Assembly: GCA_022841465.1 (NCBI GenBank)
Contig: JALHRL010000019.1
Coordinates: 16,389-80,388, forward strand
From: Bacteroidia bacterium
GTDB taxonomy: Bacteria; Bacteroidota; Bacteroidia; B-17B0; Aurantibacillaceae
Length of the DNA stretch: 64,000 bases
Reading direction: 5' to 3'
Part shown: piece after piece, positions 55,351 to 63,505 of the stretch
How the letters are laid out: each line of letters begins with the position of its first letter
Position numbering within the stretch: position 1 is the stretch's first letter
Program-made: the position numbers and the translations under genes
The notes under the pieces: model-generated
What the model saw: the letters and a program-made list of their open reading frames with translations, nothing else
What the model was told of the DNA's origin: nothing
Database searches by the model: none

Positions 55351-57441
55351 TTGAAAAAAAGATTATTATATATTATATTTCTATTAATAACAGAATTAAA
55401 CTGTTTTTCGCAATCTTACAAAAACATTGATTCATTACGAAATGAGTTTGGTGATAGTAAGCTAAACGATTCTCTTAAACTTAGAAATATTCGTCACATT
55501 TGTCTTTACTTTTTTGAAATATCCGATATTGATTCATTAATTAACTATTCTTTAAAAGGATATAATTATGCGTCTAAAACAAAGCAAAGATATTGGGAAA
55601 TTAATTTTTTAAATTTTACAGGGCTTGGGTATTGGAATAAGGGCGACTATGATAAAGCTATTAACTATTATGAAATTGGTTTAAAAAGAATTAATGAAAC
55701 AGGCTTTAAACAGCAACTTGCAAACCTTTATAATAATTTGGGCTTGGCTTATTGGAATAAATCAGATTTACCAAAAGCACTTGAACTTTATTTAAAAGCA
55801 TTGGATATTGATTTAAAAGGCAATAGAAAAACCGGAATGTCGAGTGCAATGCTAAACATTGGTTTAGTTTATTCTGATATGGGTAATTACGAATCTGCTC
55901 TTAAATACTATTTTAAATCATTAAAACTTTGTTCAGAAATAGATGACATAAACGGAGTTGTAAATAATTATGTGAATATTGGTCTGGTTTATGAAAAACT
56001 CAACAACCTTGATGTTGCTTTAGATTATTATATGAAAGCTCTTCAATATGGGCAGAAAATTGAAGATAAAAAATTATTGGCTTTAGTTTATAATAATTTG
56101 GGGGCTATACACAATTTGAAATTAAACAGAGAATTAGCTTTAAATTATTATGAATTGGCTCTTCATAATTACAAAGTTGCAGGCGATTTTGCCGGACAAT
56201 CTATGGTGTTAAATAATGTAGGCGATTCTTATATCTTTTTAAAAAGATACAATGATGCAATTGATGTTTTAAATAAAGCATTAATAATTGAAACCGAATT
56301 AAATTTAATAACAGAAGAAACAAAAACAAGGCAAATTCTTGCTAGAGCCTATGCTAATATTAAAGATTATAAAAACGCCTTCGATAATTTTGTGCATTAC
56401 TTTAATTTAACAGATACACTTATAAAACGTAAAAATGTAGGGCTGATTAATCAAATGCAAAAGGAAATAGAGATGAAGAATCAGGAAGTTGAACTTACTA
56501 TTCAAAAAGAAAAGGAGTTAGCTATAAAAGACGCAGAAAAACAAAAGCAATTTTACCTATCTGTTGCTTCCATATTTGTTTTGGTAATAACCATTATATT
56601 TTCGTTTTTTCTTTACAAACGTTTTCAACTTACAAATAAACAAAAGGAAATTATAGAAAAACAAAAGCATTTAGTAGACGAAAAACAAAAAGAAATATTA
56701 GATTCTATTCATTACGCAAAGCGTATTCAAACTACCCTGCTCGCTCACAAGGAATTTATTGATGCCAATATTGCCAATAATTTTGTCTTATTTAAACCAA
56801 AAGATATTGTTAGCGGCGATTTTTATTGGGCTACTTCAGTAAACACAGCAGCCGGAAAACGTTTTTATTTAGCTGTATGCGATAGCACAGGACATGGTGT
56901 ACCAGGTGCTTTTATGAGTTTGCTGAATATAAATTTTTTAAACGAAGCTATTAATGAAAAAGGTATATATCCTCCAAATGAAGTTTTTGATTATGTAAGA
57001 AAACGATTGGTTGAAAGTATAAGTAAAGATGGTCAACGCGACGGTTTTGATGGTATTTTAGTTTGTTTTAATGAGTTTGATAAAACGATAAGTTATGCAG
57101 CTGCTAATAATGCTCCTGTGCTAATCAGGGACGGAAGCTTATTAAACTTGCCTTACAACAAAATGCCTGTTGGCTCAGGTGAAAAAGAAACAAGTTTTGA
57201 GCTTTTCATTTTAGAACATCAAAAAAACGATGTAGCTTATTTTTACACGGATGGTTACGCCGATCAGTTTGGCGGACCAAAAGGTAAAAAGTTCAAATAC
57301 AAACAACTGAATGATTTATTAATCAATATTTCGGGAAAATCATTAAACGAACAAGAAGCCATCTTAAATTTAAGTTTTGAAGATTGGCGAGGTAACTTAG
57401 AACAGGTCGATGACGTTTGCATCATAGGCATTCGCCTATGA
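55351..57441 (+). CDS. TPR / membrane / SpoIIE-type PP2C phosphatase, copy 4 of 4
   Basis: 696 residues from a TTG start that begins a signal peptide (K-K-R-L-L-Y-I-I-F-L-L-I ... C-F-S-Q). Around six well-formed TPR repeats (A-I-N-Y-Y-E, A-L-E-L-Y-L-K-A-L, A-L-K-Y-Y-F-K-S-L, A-L-D-Y-Y-M-K-A-L), a membrane segment near 405-425, a coiled coil and a complete PP2C domain with all four acid motifs. Copies of its last codons reappear in the spacer that follows. It is last of the array, 12 bases after copy 3. Confidence 0.88.
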   Translation: MKKRLLYIIFLLITELNCFSQSYKNIDSLRNEFGDSKLNDSLKLRNIRHICLYFFEISDIDSLINYSLKGYNYASKTKQRYWEINFLNFTGLGYWNKGDYDKAINYYEIGLKRINETGFKQQLANLYNNLGLAYWNKSDLPKALELYLKALDIDLKGNRKTGMSSAMLNIGLVYSDMGNYESALKYYFKSLKLCSEIDDINGVVNNYVNIGLVYEKLNNLDVALDYYMKALQYGQKIEDKKLLALVYNNLGAIHNLKLNRELALNYYELALHNYKVAGDFAGQSMVLNNVGDSYIFLKRYNDAIDVLNKALIIETELNLITEETKTRQILARAYANIKDYKNAFDNFVHYFNLTDTLIKRKNVGLINQMQKEIEMKNQEVELTIQKEKELAIKDAEKQKQFYLSVASIFVLVITIIFSFFLYKRFQLTNKQKEIIEKQKHLVDEKQKEILDSIHYAKRIQTTLLAHKEFIDANIANNFVLFKPKDIVSGDFYWATSVNTAAGKRFYLAVCDSTGHGVPGAFMSLLNINFLNEAINEKGIYPPNEVFDYVRKRLVESISKDGQRDGFDGILVCFNEFDKTISYAAANNAPVLIRDGSLLNLPYNKMPVGSGEKETSFELFILEHQKNDVAYFYTDGYADQFGGPKGKKFKYKQLNDLLINISGKSLNEQEAILNLSFEDWRGNLEQVDDVCIIGIRL

Positions 57442-57488
57442 TTTGCAAAGTCACGATTGAGACAACGCCCTGCGTTCGTCTCTAATTG

Positions 57489-57521
57489 ACGACGTATGTA
57501 TTATAGGCATTCGCCTATAAT
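57489..57521 (+). pseudogene. Remnant of the 3' end of another SpoIIE-phosphatase copy
   Basis: The 33 bases read D-D-V-C-I-I-G-I-R-L-stop, identical in protein to the last ten residues of copy 4 (57409-57441) although five of the bases differ. Forty-seven bases separate the two. A weaker third trace (GGC ATT CGC ATT TAA, G-I-R-I-stop) lies near 57573-57587. This suggests lost or recombined extra copies. Confidence 0.6.
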
Positions 57522-57532
57522 AAAGACGGAGG

Positions 57533-57558
57533 AGATCCCGACATTTATCGTCGGGATG
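57533..57558. repeat. Short GC-rich palindrome behind the phosphatase array
   Basis: ATCCCGAC and GTCGGGAT form a perfect 8-base inverted repeat around a short AT-rich loop. No T run follows, so it is not a typical terminator; it lies within the debris of extra phosphatase copies and may be REP-like. Confidence 0.4.
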
Positions 57559-57633
57559 GACAATGATATCATTTTGGCATTCGCATTTAATTAAACGAAC
57601 ATTAATTGTTATTCAAAAAAACTAACTAAAAAA

Positions 57634-57661
57634 AAAGCCCCTTCTTTTCAGAAGAGGCTTT
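57634..57661 (-). terminator. Terminator of the rpmI-rplT operon
   Basis: A 12-base stem with one mismatch (AAAGCCCCTTCT with AGAAGAGGCTTT) around TTTC. On the minus strand it is followed by nine T. Confidence 0.88.
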
Positions 57662-57679
57662 GTAATTTATAAATGAATT

Positions 57680-58024
57680 TTATTTTACCTGATTAATAAC
57701 TGCGGTAAATGCTTCCGGATGATTCATTGCTAAATCAGCTAATACCTTACGGTTTAATTTTAAACCTTTTGAGTTTAATTTTCCCATAAATTCTGAATAG
57801 CTTAATCCGTGTTCACGAACACCTGCGTTAATACGTTGAATCCATAAAGCACGCATGCTGCGCTTTTTGTTTTTACGATCGCGGTATGCGTAAATTAAAC
57901 CTTTTTCTAAAGTGTTTTTGGCAATTGTCCAAACATTTCCTCTAGCTCCCCAATAACCTTTTGTTAGTTTTAGGATTTTTTTTCTGCGAGCCCTACTGGC
58001 TACATGATTGACTGAACGTGGCAT
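57680..58024 (-). CDS. rplT: 50S ribosomal protein L20
   Basis: 114 residues with the L20 pattern [23 protein letters not shown], then [13 protein letters not shown] and [11 protein letters not shown]20 is an early-assembly 23S-binding protein. The 111 bases between rpmI and rplT contain a TAACAG/CTGTTA inverted repeat (58050-58082) that might be a regulatory leader, but this is weak. infC is not upstream of rpmI as it often is elsewhere. Confidence 0.96.
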   Translation of the reverse strand: MPRSVNHVASRARRKKILKLTKGYWGARGNVWTIAKNTLEKGLIYAYRDRKNKKRSMRALWIQRINAGVREHGLSYSEFMGKLNSKGLKLNRKVLADLAMNHPEAFTAVINQVK

Positions 58025-58135
58025 TTCTTTTTTTGTTTTTTGTTTTGGTTAACAGCGGCTTTACGCTCTTTTTTTACTGTTACCCGGGTTAAACATTTGT
58101 TTAATTAACCTGTTACGATAATTTTAATTTCTAAA

Positions 58136-58336
58136 TTACTTACCTATTGCTAATAATAGTTTTACGTTTCCAAGGTCCTCTTTACTGACAATGGCATCTT
58201 TCCCTAATTGACGTTTACGGTCTTTTTCTTTCTTAGTTAAGATGTGACGTTTATAAGCCTTTTTTCTTTTAATCTTACCGGATCCAGTGAAGCTAAAACG
58301 CTTTTTAGCACTGGAATTTGTCTTCATTTTTGGCAT
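58136..58336 (-). CDS. rpmI: 50S ribosomal protein L35
   Basis: 66 residues: [27 protein letters not shown], followed by H-I-L-T-K-K and K-R-Q-L-G-K. It is the usual partner of L20 and lies directly upstream of it, with a good promoter in front. Confidence 0.95.
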   Translation of the reverse strand: MPKMKTNSSAKKRFSFTGSGKIKRKKAYKRHILTKKEKDRKRQLGKDAIVSKEDLGNVKLLLAIGK

Positions 58337-58361
58337 TTCGTTCTTTTGTTTTTAAGGATGG

Positions 58362-58391
58362 CAAAGATATAAATAATTTCGGTTATTCAAA
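58362..58391 (-). promoter_or_regulatory. Complete -33/-7 promoter for rpmI-rplT
   Basis: On the minus strand, TTTG (58388-58391) and TATCTTTG (58362-58369) are spaced by 18 bases, about 26 bases before the rpmI ATG. Confidence 0.7.
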
Positions 58392-58441
58392 AGTGAATTA
58401 AAATCATTATTAAAGCATTGATTAACAGTAATTTAAAACCA

Positions 58442-58798
58442 CTATTTTAACTCACAGGCGTAAGTTCGGGTTCCTTCTTCTACAGTAGTTAATAATAAAG
58501 GCGGAGCTGAATTGGTGGTTGTTTCTTTATAAGGCTCTTTATAATTAATACAATTACTTTTTGCAGCAGCTTTAGAAACTTTCGTAAATGATTTATCATA
58601 CTTAAATACGTCGCTTACTTGTGTTACAAAAGATGTATCAATTACAGGAACATTACCCACTAAAGGTATAGAAAAGGTTAGAGCCGCTGTAGTAGTAGAT
58701 GTTCCGGTTCTGGTTACCGAACATTCACATGTACGATCTTTTTTACAAGCTAGAAATGCATTGGCAGCAACAATTGCTACAATAATTACTTTTTTCAT
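58442..58798 (-). CDS. Predicted lipoprotein, family unknown
   Basis: 118 residues. The N-terminus M-K-K-V-I-I-V-A-I-V-A-A-N-A-F-L-A-C is a lipoprotein signal with lipobox F-L-A-C, followed by K-K-D-R-T-C-E-C. The rest is Thr/Ser-rich, with further cysteines at S-N-C-I-N-Y and Y-A-C-E-L-K, which may form disulphides. It lies 25 bases after the alkyltransferase-like gene and may be the end of that operon. Function unknown. Confidence 0.65.
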   Translation of the reverse strand: MKKVIIVAIVAANAFLACKKDRTCECSVTRTGTSTTTAALTFSIPLVGNVPVIDTSFVTQVSDVFKYDKSFTKVSKAAAKSNCINYKEPYKETTTNSAPPLLLTTVEEGTRTYACELK

Positions 58799-58823
58799 TT
58801 TTTTAATTTTGTTTAAATATAAA

Positions 58824-59168
58824 TTAAATTTTTAATTCAACTACAGGATCCCAAAAATGCTTCTCAAAATTTATAATGCAATCGTTTTCAACTTTAACAC
58901 CTTCCTTTTCAAGCAATGCCTGCATTTCAAAGGGTGATGAAAAATGATGTTTGCCGGTTAATTGTCCGTTACGGTTAACTACCCGATGCGCAGGTACCTT
59001 TTCTTTTTGAGAATGCGCACCATTCATCGCATATCCAACAGTTCTAGAAGAGCGAGGAGTTCCTAAATATTTTGCAATGGCACCGTAAGAAGTTACTCTT
59101 CCTTTAGGAATTAAACGCGCTACCTGATATACTGAATTAAAAAAATCTGAGCTTAATTTTGCTTCCAT
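58824..59168 (-). CDS. Alkyltransferase-like protein (MGMT fold, active Cys missing)
   Basis: 114 residues, matching the DNA-binding domain of O6-alkylguanine-DNA alkyltransferases: I-P-K-G-R-V-T-S-Y-G-A-I-A, S-S-R-T-V-G-Y-A-M. The motif P-C-H-R-V of active enzymes reads P-A60-H-R-V, so it cannot transfer alkyl groups. ATL proteins bind O6-alkylguanine and flag it for nucleotide excision repair. It starts 1 base downstream of the LuxE-like gene's end on the minus strand and is probably co-transcribed. Confidence 0.9.
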   Translation of the reverse strand: MEAKLSSDFFNSVYQVARLIPKGRVTSYGAIAKYLGTPRSSRTVGYAMNGAHSQKEKVPAHRVVNRNGQLTGKHHFSSPFEMQALLEKEGVKVENDCIINFEKHFWDPVVELKI

Positions 59169-59169
59169 T

Positions 59170-60156
59170 TTATACTACCATTAAATTACAACCTCTTATG
59201 TCGCTGTTATCATACCTTCCCATTAATTGTAAATCGCCATTTTCATTTATAAAACCTAAATCCTTAGTTGCAATGAAACTGCAAGAGTTTACATTTGCCA
59301 AATCAATTATATTAATACCTCCGGTTTTTCCATGTGGTAAATAACTTAAAGGATCGTTTACATCTCTAATTAAAAATTTCATCCAGTTGGGTTCTTTAAA
59401 AGCTTCATCACCTAATGAGTAAGACTGACTCAGCAATTCAGTCATGCCATACTCACTGCATATTTTTTGAATCCCAAATTTATTTTTTAAAAATTGATGG
59501 AGTTCTTGCTTTAGCATTTCTTTTCGCGTGCCTTTCATACCACCTGTTTCAATCACATAAAAGTTATCGTTTAATAATATGTTTCTTTCTGCTAAATCAA
59601 GCAAAGCATAACTTACGCCAATTATAATTGTTTTTTGTTTTTTTTGCTTTAACTGATTAATAACTTCTTCCATTTCGTCTAAATTCCGCAAATAAAATCC
59701 ACTTAAAGGATGTTTAGATTCTTTTATTAATTCGTTACACATGTATACCAACGACGAACCCTTTCTATCCAAATAACCCGGAAGCAATGCTAAAAAACAA
59801 TAATCTTCAATGGGGCCAAAAAATTCTTGAAAGCAAGTAGTGAACGATTTTTTATAAAGGTTTAAATCACTAACATAATGTTTAGAGGGCGTTTGAGATG
59901 TAGTACTGCTGCTGGTGAAAATTTCTTCAGTTTTATTTTCATCTCCACATATTACTTTGTTAGTTTTAAAAAATTCTATGGGTAAAAATGGAATTTCATA
60001 AATAGATTTTATGGATTCAGGATTTTTTACAAATTGATTAACCCAAGCATTATAAACCGAATTATTTGTGTACTGATACTGAAAAACATCAATTGCCAAA
60101 TTTTGAAAGTCGCTTCCACAATTTATATTAAATATTTCCGTTTCTTTTGTAAACAA
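59170..60156 (-). CDS. LuxE-like acyl-protein synthetase / acyltransferase
   Basis: 328 residues. Visible family features are S-S-S-T-T-S-Q-T-P-S-K-H, L-L-P-G-Y-L-D-R-K-G-S-S-L-V-Y-M, I-E-T-G-G-M-K-G-T-R-K-E-M and Y-G-M-T-E-L-L-S-Q, the ATP/AMP-forming pattern of LuxE-type enzymes. Bioluminescence LuxE activates fatty acids, but there is no luxCDAB here. In Bacteroidota similar genes are linked to other acyl or polysaccharide steps. The start is TTG; no ATG occurs near the N-terminus. Confidence 0.85.
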   Translation of the reverse strand: MFTKETEIFNINCGSDFQNLAIDVFQYQYTNNSVYNAWVNQFVKNPESIKSIYEIPFLPIEFFKTNKVICGDENKTEEIFTSSSTTSQTPSKHYVSDLNLYKKSFTTCFQEFFGPIEDYCFLALLPGYLDRKGSSLVYMCNELIKESKHPLSGFYLRNLDEMEEVINQLKQKKQKTIIIGVSYALLDLAERNILLNDNFYVIETGGMKGTRKEMLKQELHQFLKNKFGIQKICSEYGMTELLSQSYSLGDEAFKEPNWMKFLIRDVNDPLSYLPHGKTGGINIIDLANVNSCSFIATKDLGFINENGDLQLMGRYDNSDIRGCNLMVV

Positions 60157-60172
60157 TTTTAAATTATACCTT

Positions 60173-60180
60173 TAATTTTG
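60173..60180 (+). promoter_or_regulatory. Bacteroidota -7 promoter element for the lipoprotein at 60227
   Basis: TAATTTTG, an exact match, with TTTG at 60146-60149 (23 bases upstream). It ends 46 bases before the ATG. Confidence 0.5.
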
Positions 60181-60226
60181 TAAATTTAAGTATTATTTAA
60201 GGCTATTCCTTATAAGTAAATAAGCA

Positions 60227-60733
60227 ATGAAAGTAAAAGTTTATATATCGGTTGTATTAGTTATGGTAATTAGTTTATCATGCGTAAAACGCAACAAAAA
60301 CAATCCTTTACCTACTATAACTTACGAAAACTTTGCTGCTGAAGATGAAAACACCGCTTATTTAACCATTGGTTATTTAGATGGTGATGGAGATATTTTT
60401 GCAGAGAAAGATGTAAAAACCCCTAATTTTTATGCGTGGTTTTATTTTAAAGATACTAATGGGGAATTTGTGCCGTCATTATGGCCACTTGTAATACCTA
60501 ATCCACCAAAGCCGGATACCACTATTTATCAAGACAGACCAATAACGTATGTGGTGGAAAGACCCAGTGATTTATCAAAAGACCAGCCAATTAAAGGAAG
60601 AATAACTATTACCATGGTTGGATGGCGAAGCGATTCTAAATACAAAAACTTTAAATATAAAATTTACATGATTGACCAAAAAGGAAACAAAACCAACGAA
60701 ATTATGACGCCGGAAATTACGGTTCCTTTTTAA
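60227..60733 (+). CDS. Predicted lipoprotein, family unknown
   Basis: 168 residues. Lipoprotein signal M-K-V-K-V-Y-I-S-V-V-L-V-M-V-I-S-L-S-C with lipobox S-L-S-C, then a charged K-R-N-K-N-N linker. The mature part has G-D-G-D-I (a calcium-loop-like D-G-D), W-F-Y-F-K-D and short beta strands ending in E-I-T-V-P-F. It may be a small beta-sandwich. Function unknown. Convergent with the 16-residue-repeat gene, 10 bases between the stops. Confidence 0.65.
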   Translation: MKVKVYISVVLVMVISLSCVKRNKNNPLPTITYENFAAEDENTAYLTIGYLDGDGDIFAEKDVKTPNFYAWFYFKDTNGEFVPSLWPLVIPNPPKPDTTIYQDRPITYVVERPSDLSKDQPIKGRITITMVGWRSDSKYKNFKYKIYMIDQKGNKTNEIMTPEITVPF

Positions 60734-60743
60734 TAAGAAATTT

Positions 60744-61148
60744 TTAGTAGGCTAAATCTTCTATAAAGAAAAAGAAAACAACCGCACCAACCCACTCTTT
60801 TCTTACGTTTTTACATTCGCCAATTTTACTTCCGTTTTTGTAAATATCTCCGTCTGATTCAATTTGTCCTATTTTACTTCCGTTTTTATAAACATCTCCA
60901 TCATTCTCAATTTGCCCTACTTTACTTCCGCTCATATAAACATCTCCATCGTTTTCAATGTATCCCTTTTTTGAACCACCAACATATACATCGCCATCGC
61001 TTTCAATATAGCCTTTTTTAGATCCACCAATGTAAACATCGCCGTCGTTTTCAATTTCTCCTTTTTTGCTTCCTTTAATATAAAGACTTTGAGCTGTAAT
61101 GCTTGTACCTAAAAAGGCAAACGTTATTAATAAAATTAGTTTTTTCAT
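60744..61148 (-). CDS. Exported 16-residue-repeat protein
   Basis: 134 residues: signal peptide ending at I-T-A-Q, then five full and one partial repeat of Y-x-x-G-S-K-x-G-x-I-E-x-D-G-D-V (residues 23-114), and a hydrophobic tail (W-V-G-A-V-V-F-F-F-F-I-E-D-L-A-Y). Such short glycine/aspartate repeats probably stack as a beta-solenoid. It begins 5 bases after the kdsA stop and shares its operon. Function unknown. Confidence 0.8.
   Translation of the reverse strand: MKKLILLITFAFLGTSITAQSLYIKGSKKGEIENDGDVYIGGSKKGYIESDGDVYVGGSKKGYIENDGDVYMSGSKVGQIENDGDVYKNGSKIGQIESDGDIYKNGSKIGECKNVRKEWVGAVVFFFFIEDLAY
60807..61082 (-). repeat. 48-base tandem repeats (coding)
   Basis: Five complete 48-base units and one partial unit encode the repeats of the protein above. 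The units differ at many third positions but keep the same reading frame. Confidence 0.85.
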
Positions 61149-61152
61149 GGTT

Positions 61153-61983
61153 TTAATTATATTTATTTACTAAGTTATGTATTTCAATTAAAGGTTTTAA
61201 AAATTCTTCTAAATCATATACACATAATTGAGAAGCCGCATCGCATAAAGCTTTTGCCGGTTCAGGATGCGTTTCTATAAAAACACCATCTACCCCACTG
61301 GCAACGCCTGCCCTGGATAATACGGGTAAAAACTCCTTGGCTCCGCCTTTTGCATCGCTACTTGGTATACCATATTTGCGCACACAATGGGTAATATCAT
61401 GCACAACGGGGTAACCTAATTGATTCATATGATAAAATGCACGCGGATCTAAAATCAAATCATTGTATCCAAAAGTGTAGCCTCTTTCCGTTAAAATAAT
61501 ATTATCATTTCCGCTATCAATACATTTTTGCAAAGGATGCTTCATATTATCCGGCGCTAAAAACTGACCGTGTTTTATGTTTACCACTTTTCCTGTTTTT
61601 GCTGCTGCTACTAATAAAGAACTTTGCATGCATAAATAAGCAGGTATTTGTAAAACATCGCACACTTCTGCCGCTGGTGCAGCCTGATCGTGTGAATGAA
61701 TGTCTGTTAATACCGGAAAGCCAAACTGCTCTTTTACTTTCGCTAACATTTTTACGCCGTTTGCTAAACCGGGCCCATCGTAGTATTTTAAACTACTGCG
61801 GTTATCTTTGGTAAAAGACGATTTATAAATTACTTTTATTTTTAAACGCTCACTAACCTCTTTCAGTTTTTCAGCGGTTTTCAACATTATTGTTTCCTCT
61901 TCAATTACACATGGCCCGGAAATAAGAAACAGTTCATTAGAACCACACTCAATGTTACCAACCTTTACAACTTTTTTGCTCAT
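61153..61983 (-). CDS. kdsA: 3-deoxy-8-phosphooctulonate synthase (KDO-8-phosphate synthase)
   Basis: 276 residues from the ATG at 61983. It makes KDO-8-phosphate from phosphoenolpyruvate and arabinose-5-phosphate for lipopolysaccharide core. Motifs: L-I-S-G-P-C-V-I-E near the start, K-S-S-F-T-K-D-N-R-S-S, D-I-H-S, K-H-G-Q-F-L-A-P, E-R-G-Y-T-F-G-Y and D-A-K-G-G-A-K-E-F. The frame extends 10 codons upstream from a TTG, but the promoter element TAAATTTG falls in that part. It precedes the repeat protein by 4 bases. Confidence 0.96.
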   Translation of the reverse strand: MSKKVVKVGNIECGSNELFLISGPCVIEEETIMLKTAEKLKEVSERLKIKVIYKSSFTKDNRSSLKYYDGPGLANGVKMLAKVKEQFGFPVLTDIHSHDQAAPAAEVCDVLQIPAYLCMQSSLLVAAAKTGKVVNIKHGQFLAPDNMKHPLQKCIDSGNDNIILTERGYTFGYNDLILDPRAFYHMNQLGYPVVHDITHCVRKYGIPSSDAKGGAKEFLPVLSRAGVASGVDGVFIETHPEPAKALCDAASQLCVYDLEEFLKPLIEIHNLVNKYN

Positions 61984-62000
61984 ATATTTTTTATAGTATG

Positions 62001-62008
62001 CAAATTTA
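62001..62008 (-). promoter_or_regulatory. Bacteroidota -7 promoter element for kdsA
   Basis: TAAATTTG on the minus strand, an exact match, ending 17 bases before the kdsA ATG. Confidence 0.5.
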
Positions 62009-62040
62009 GTCAATTATTATCTATTGAATAAAAACCATCC

Positions 62041-62057
62041 TTAACAATTGCTTAACA
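62041..62057 (+). promoter_or_regulatory. Pho-box-like direct repeat upstream of the porin
   Basis: TTAACA (62041-62046), 5 bases, TTAACA (62052-62057): an 11-base period as in PhoP/PhoB boxes. Degenerate further units may follow at 62063 and 62074. The same repeat precedes the PiT gene. Confidence 0.6.
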
Positions 62058-62121
62058 TTAAGGTAATTATTAATTCATTTTATAACCTTTAGTTTGCATT
62101 TAATTAATTTAAAACCTAAAA

Positions 62122-63411
62122 ATGCAACTTAAAGTTTACCCTATTTTTCTTTTGCTGTTAAGCCTTTCAAATGTAATTTACACTCAAAACGACACGAATA
62201 TAGTAGATTCAGCAAGCATAATTAACACAAAATCTTCAATTGTATTAACAACCAGTGAACCGCAAAAACAAGATACCGGTAAAATAGCCGAAAAGGTTAA
62301 GAAATGGTTTGAAACCTTTGCCATTAGAGGTTATGTGCAAGCAAGATATAATAGATTATTAGAAACGAATAAAGATTTAAAATGTGAACAATGCGACAGA
62401 TCTTGGGGAGATGGCGGTGGTTTTTTCTTAAGACGAATTCGTATTATACTTTTCGGACAGGTTAATAAACGCGTTTACTTTTATATACAACCTGATTTTG
62501 CCAGTTCGGCAAGTTCAACCGGTTTGCATTTTGCACAAATTAGAGATGCTTATTTTGATATTGGATTGGATGACAATAATGAATTTAGATTTAGAATAGG
62601 GCAAAGTAAAATTCCTTACGGGTTTGAGAACATGCAATCGAGCCAAAACCGCTTACCGCTTGATCGTAACGATGCCTTAAACAGTGCGGTTTCTAACGAA
62701 CGTGATTTAGGGGTATTTTTTTATTGGGCTCCTAAAAAAATAAGAAAAAGATTTTCTTCGCTTGTTAACGATGGTTATAAAGGAAGCGGTGATTATGGTG
62801 TTTTTGCATTAGGTGCTTACAATGGGCAAACAGCAAATAAACCCGAATTAAATAACGAGCCGCACGTGGTAAGCAGATTGTGTTACCCGTTTGCAATAGG
62901 AAATCAAATTATAGAACCTAGTATTCAGGCCTACACAGGCAAGTGGGTAATGGCTGCTGATCAATTAACCAAAGGAGTAAAAACAAATAGCGATTTAAAC
63001 TACCTCGATCAAAGAGCGGCAGCCTCATTAATCGTTTACCCTAAACCATTTGGTATACAAGCAGAGTATACTATAGGAAAAGGACCGGAGTTTAATAAAA
63101 CTACAGATTCTATTGAGGTTAGAGATTTAAAAGGAGGTTATGTTACTTTAAACGCTATGCTTAAATTTAAAAAACAAGTTGTATTCCCTTTTGTAAGAGC
63201 ACAAATGTATGAGGGAGGAAAAAAACACGAAAAAGATGCAAGAAGCTATAATGTTAAAGAATTGGAAATTGGTTTTGAATGGCAGTTTAATAAAAACTTT
63301 GAAATTGTAGCCATGTACACAATGTCGGAAAGAAGATTTGAAGACTTTGCTAAACAAGATAATGTGCAAAAAGGAAATTTATTAAGATTGCAGGCACAAA
63401 TAAATTTTTAA
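62122..63411 (+). CDS. Phosphate-selective porin O/P family protein
   Basis: 429 residues, outer-membrane beta-barrel with a signal peptide ending near I-Y-T-Q. Family features: I-R-G-Y-V-Q-A-R-Y-N near 70-80, F-F-L-R-R-I-R-I-I-L-F-G, Y-F-Y-I-Q-P-D-F, G-Q-S-K-I-P-Y-G-F-E-N, N-E-R-D-L-G-V and a C-terminal L-R-L-Q-A-Q-I-N-F. A segment of about 50 residues before the barrel (K-Q-D-T-G-K-I-A-E-K-V) is a linker. OprO/P porins pass phosphate or polyphosphate across the outer membrane. The PiT gene 140 bases downstream would take phosphate over the inner membrane. Confidence 0.87.
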   Translation: MQLKVYPIFLLLLSLSNVIYTQNDTNIVDSASIINTKSSIVLTTSEPQKQDTGKIAEKVKKWFETFAIRGYVQARYNRLLETNKDLKCEQCDRSWGDGGGFFLRRIRIILFGQVNKRVYFYIQPDFASSASSTGLHFAQIRDAYFDIGLDDNNEFRFRIGQSKIPYGFENMQSSQNRLPLDRNDALNSAVSNERDLGVFFYWAPKKIRKRFSSLVNDGYKGSGDYGVFALGAYNGQTANKPELNNEPHVVSRLCYPFAIGNQIIEPSIQAYTGKWVMAADQLTKGVKTNSDLNYLDQRAAASLIVYPKPFGIQAEYTIGKGPEFNKTTDSIEVRDLKGGYVTLNAMLKFKKQVVFPFVRAQMYEGGKKHEKDARSYNVKELEIGFEWQFNKNFEIVAMYTMSERRFEDFAKQDNVQKGNLLRLQAQINF

Positions 63412-63488
63412 TTAATAAATTGCATTTAAGGTTTAAATAAATACTCTTAATTAATTAATATATAAATATTTACAACTAATATAAATGC

Positions 63489-63505
63489 TTAACAATTTAT
63501 TAACA
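63489..63505 (+). promoter_or_regulatory. Pho-box-like direct repeat upstream of the PiT transporter
   Basis: TTAACA (63489-63494), 5 bases, TTAACA (63500-63505), the same spacing as at 62041. It abuts the -33 TTG, as expected for an activator binding beside RNA polymerase. Confidence 0.62.

Noticed and set aside
60807..61082. 48-base direct repeats as a possible CRISPR array
   Set aside because: There are no unique spacers; the repeats are contiguous and keep one reading frame within an exported protein.
61984..62013. Ten-codon N-terminal extension of kdsA from a TTG
   Set aside because: It contains the likely -7 promoter element and the conserved KdsA sequence starts after the ATG at 61983.
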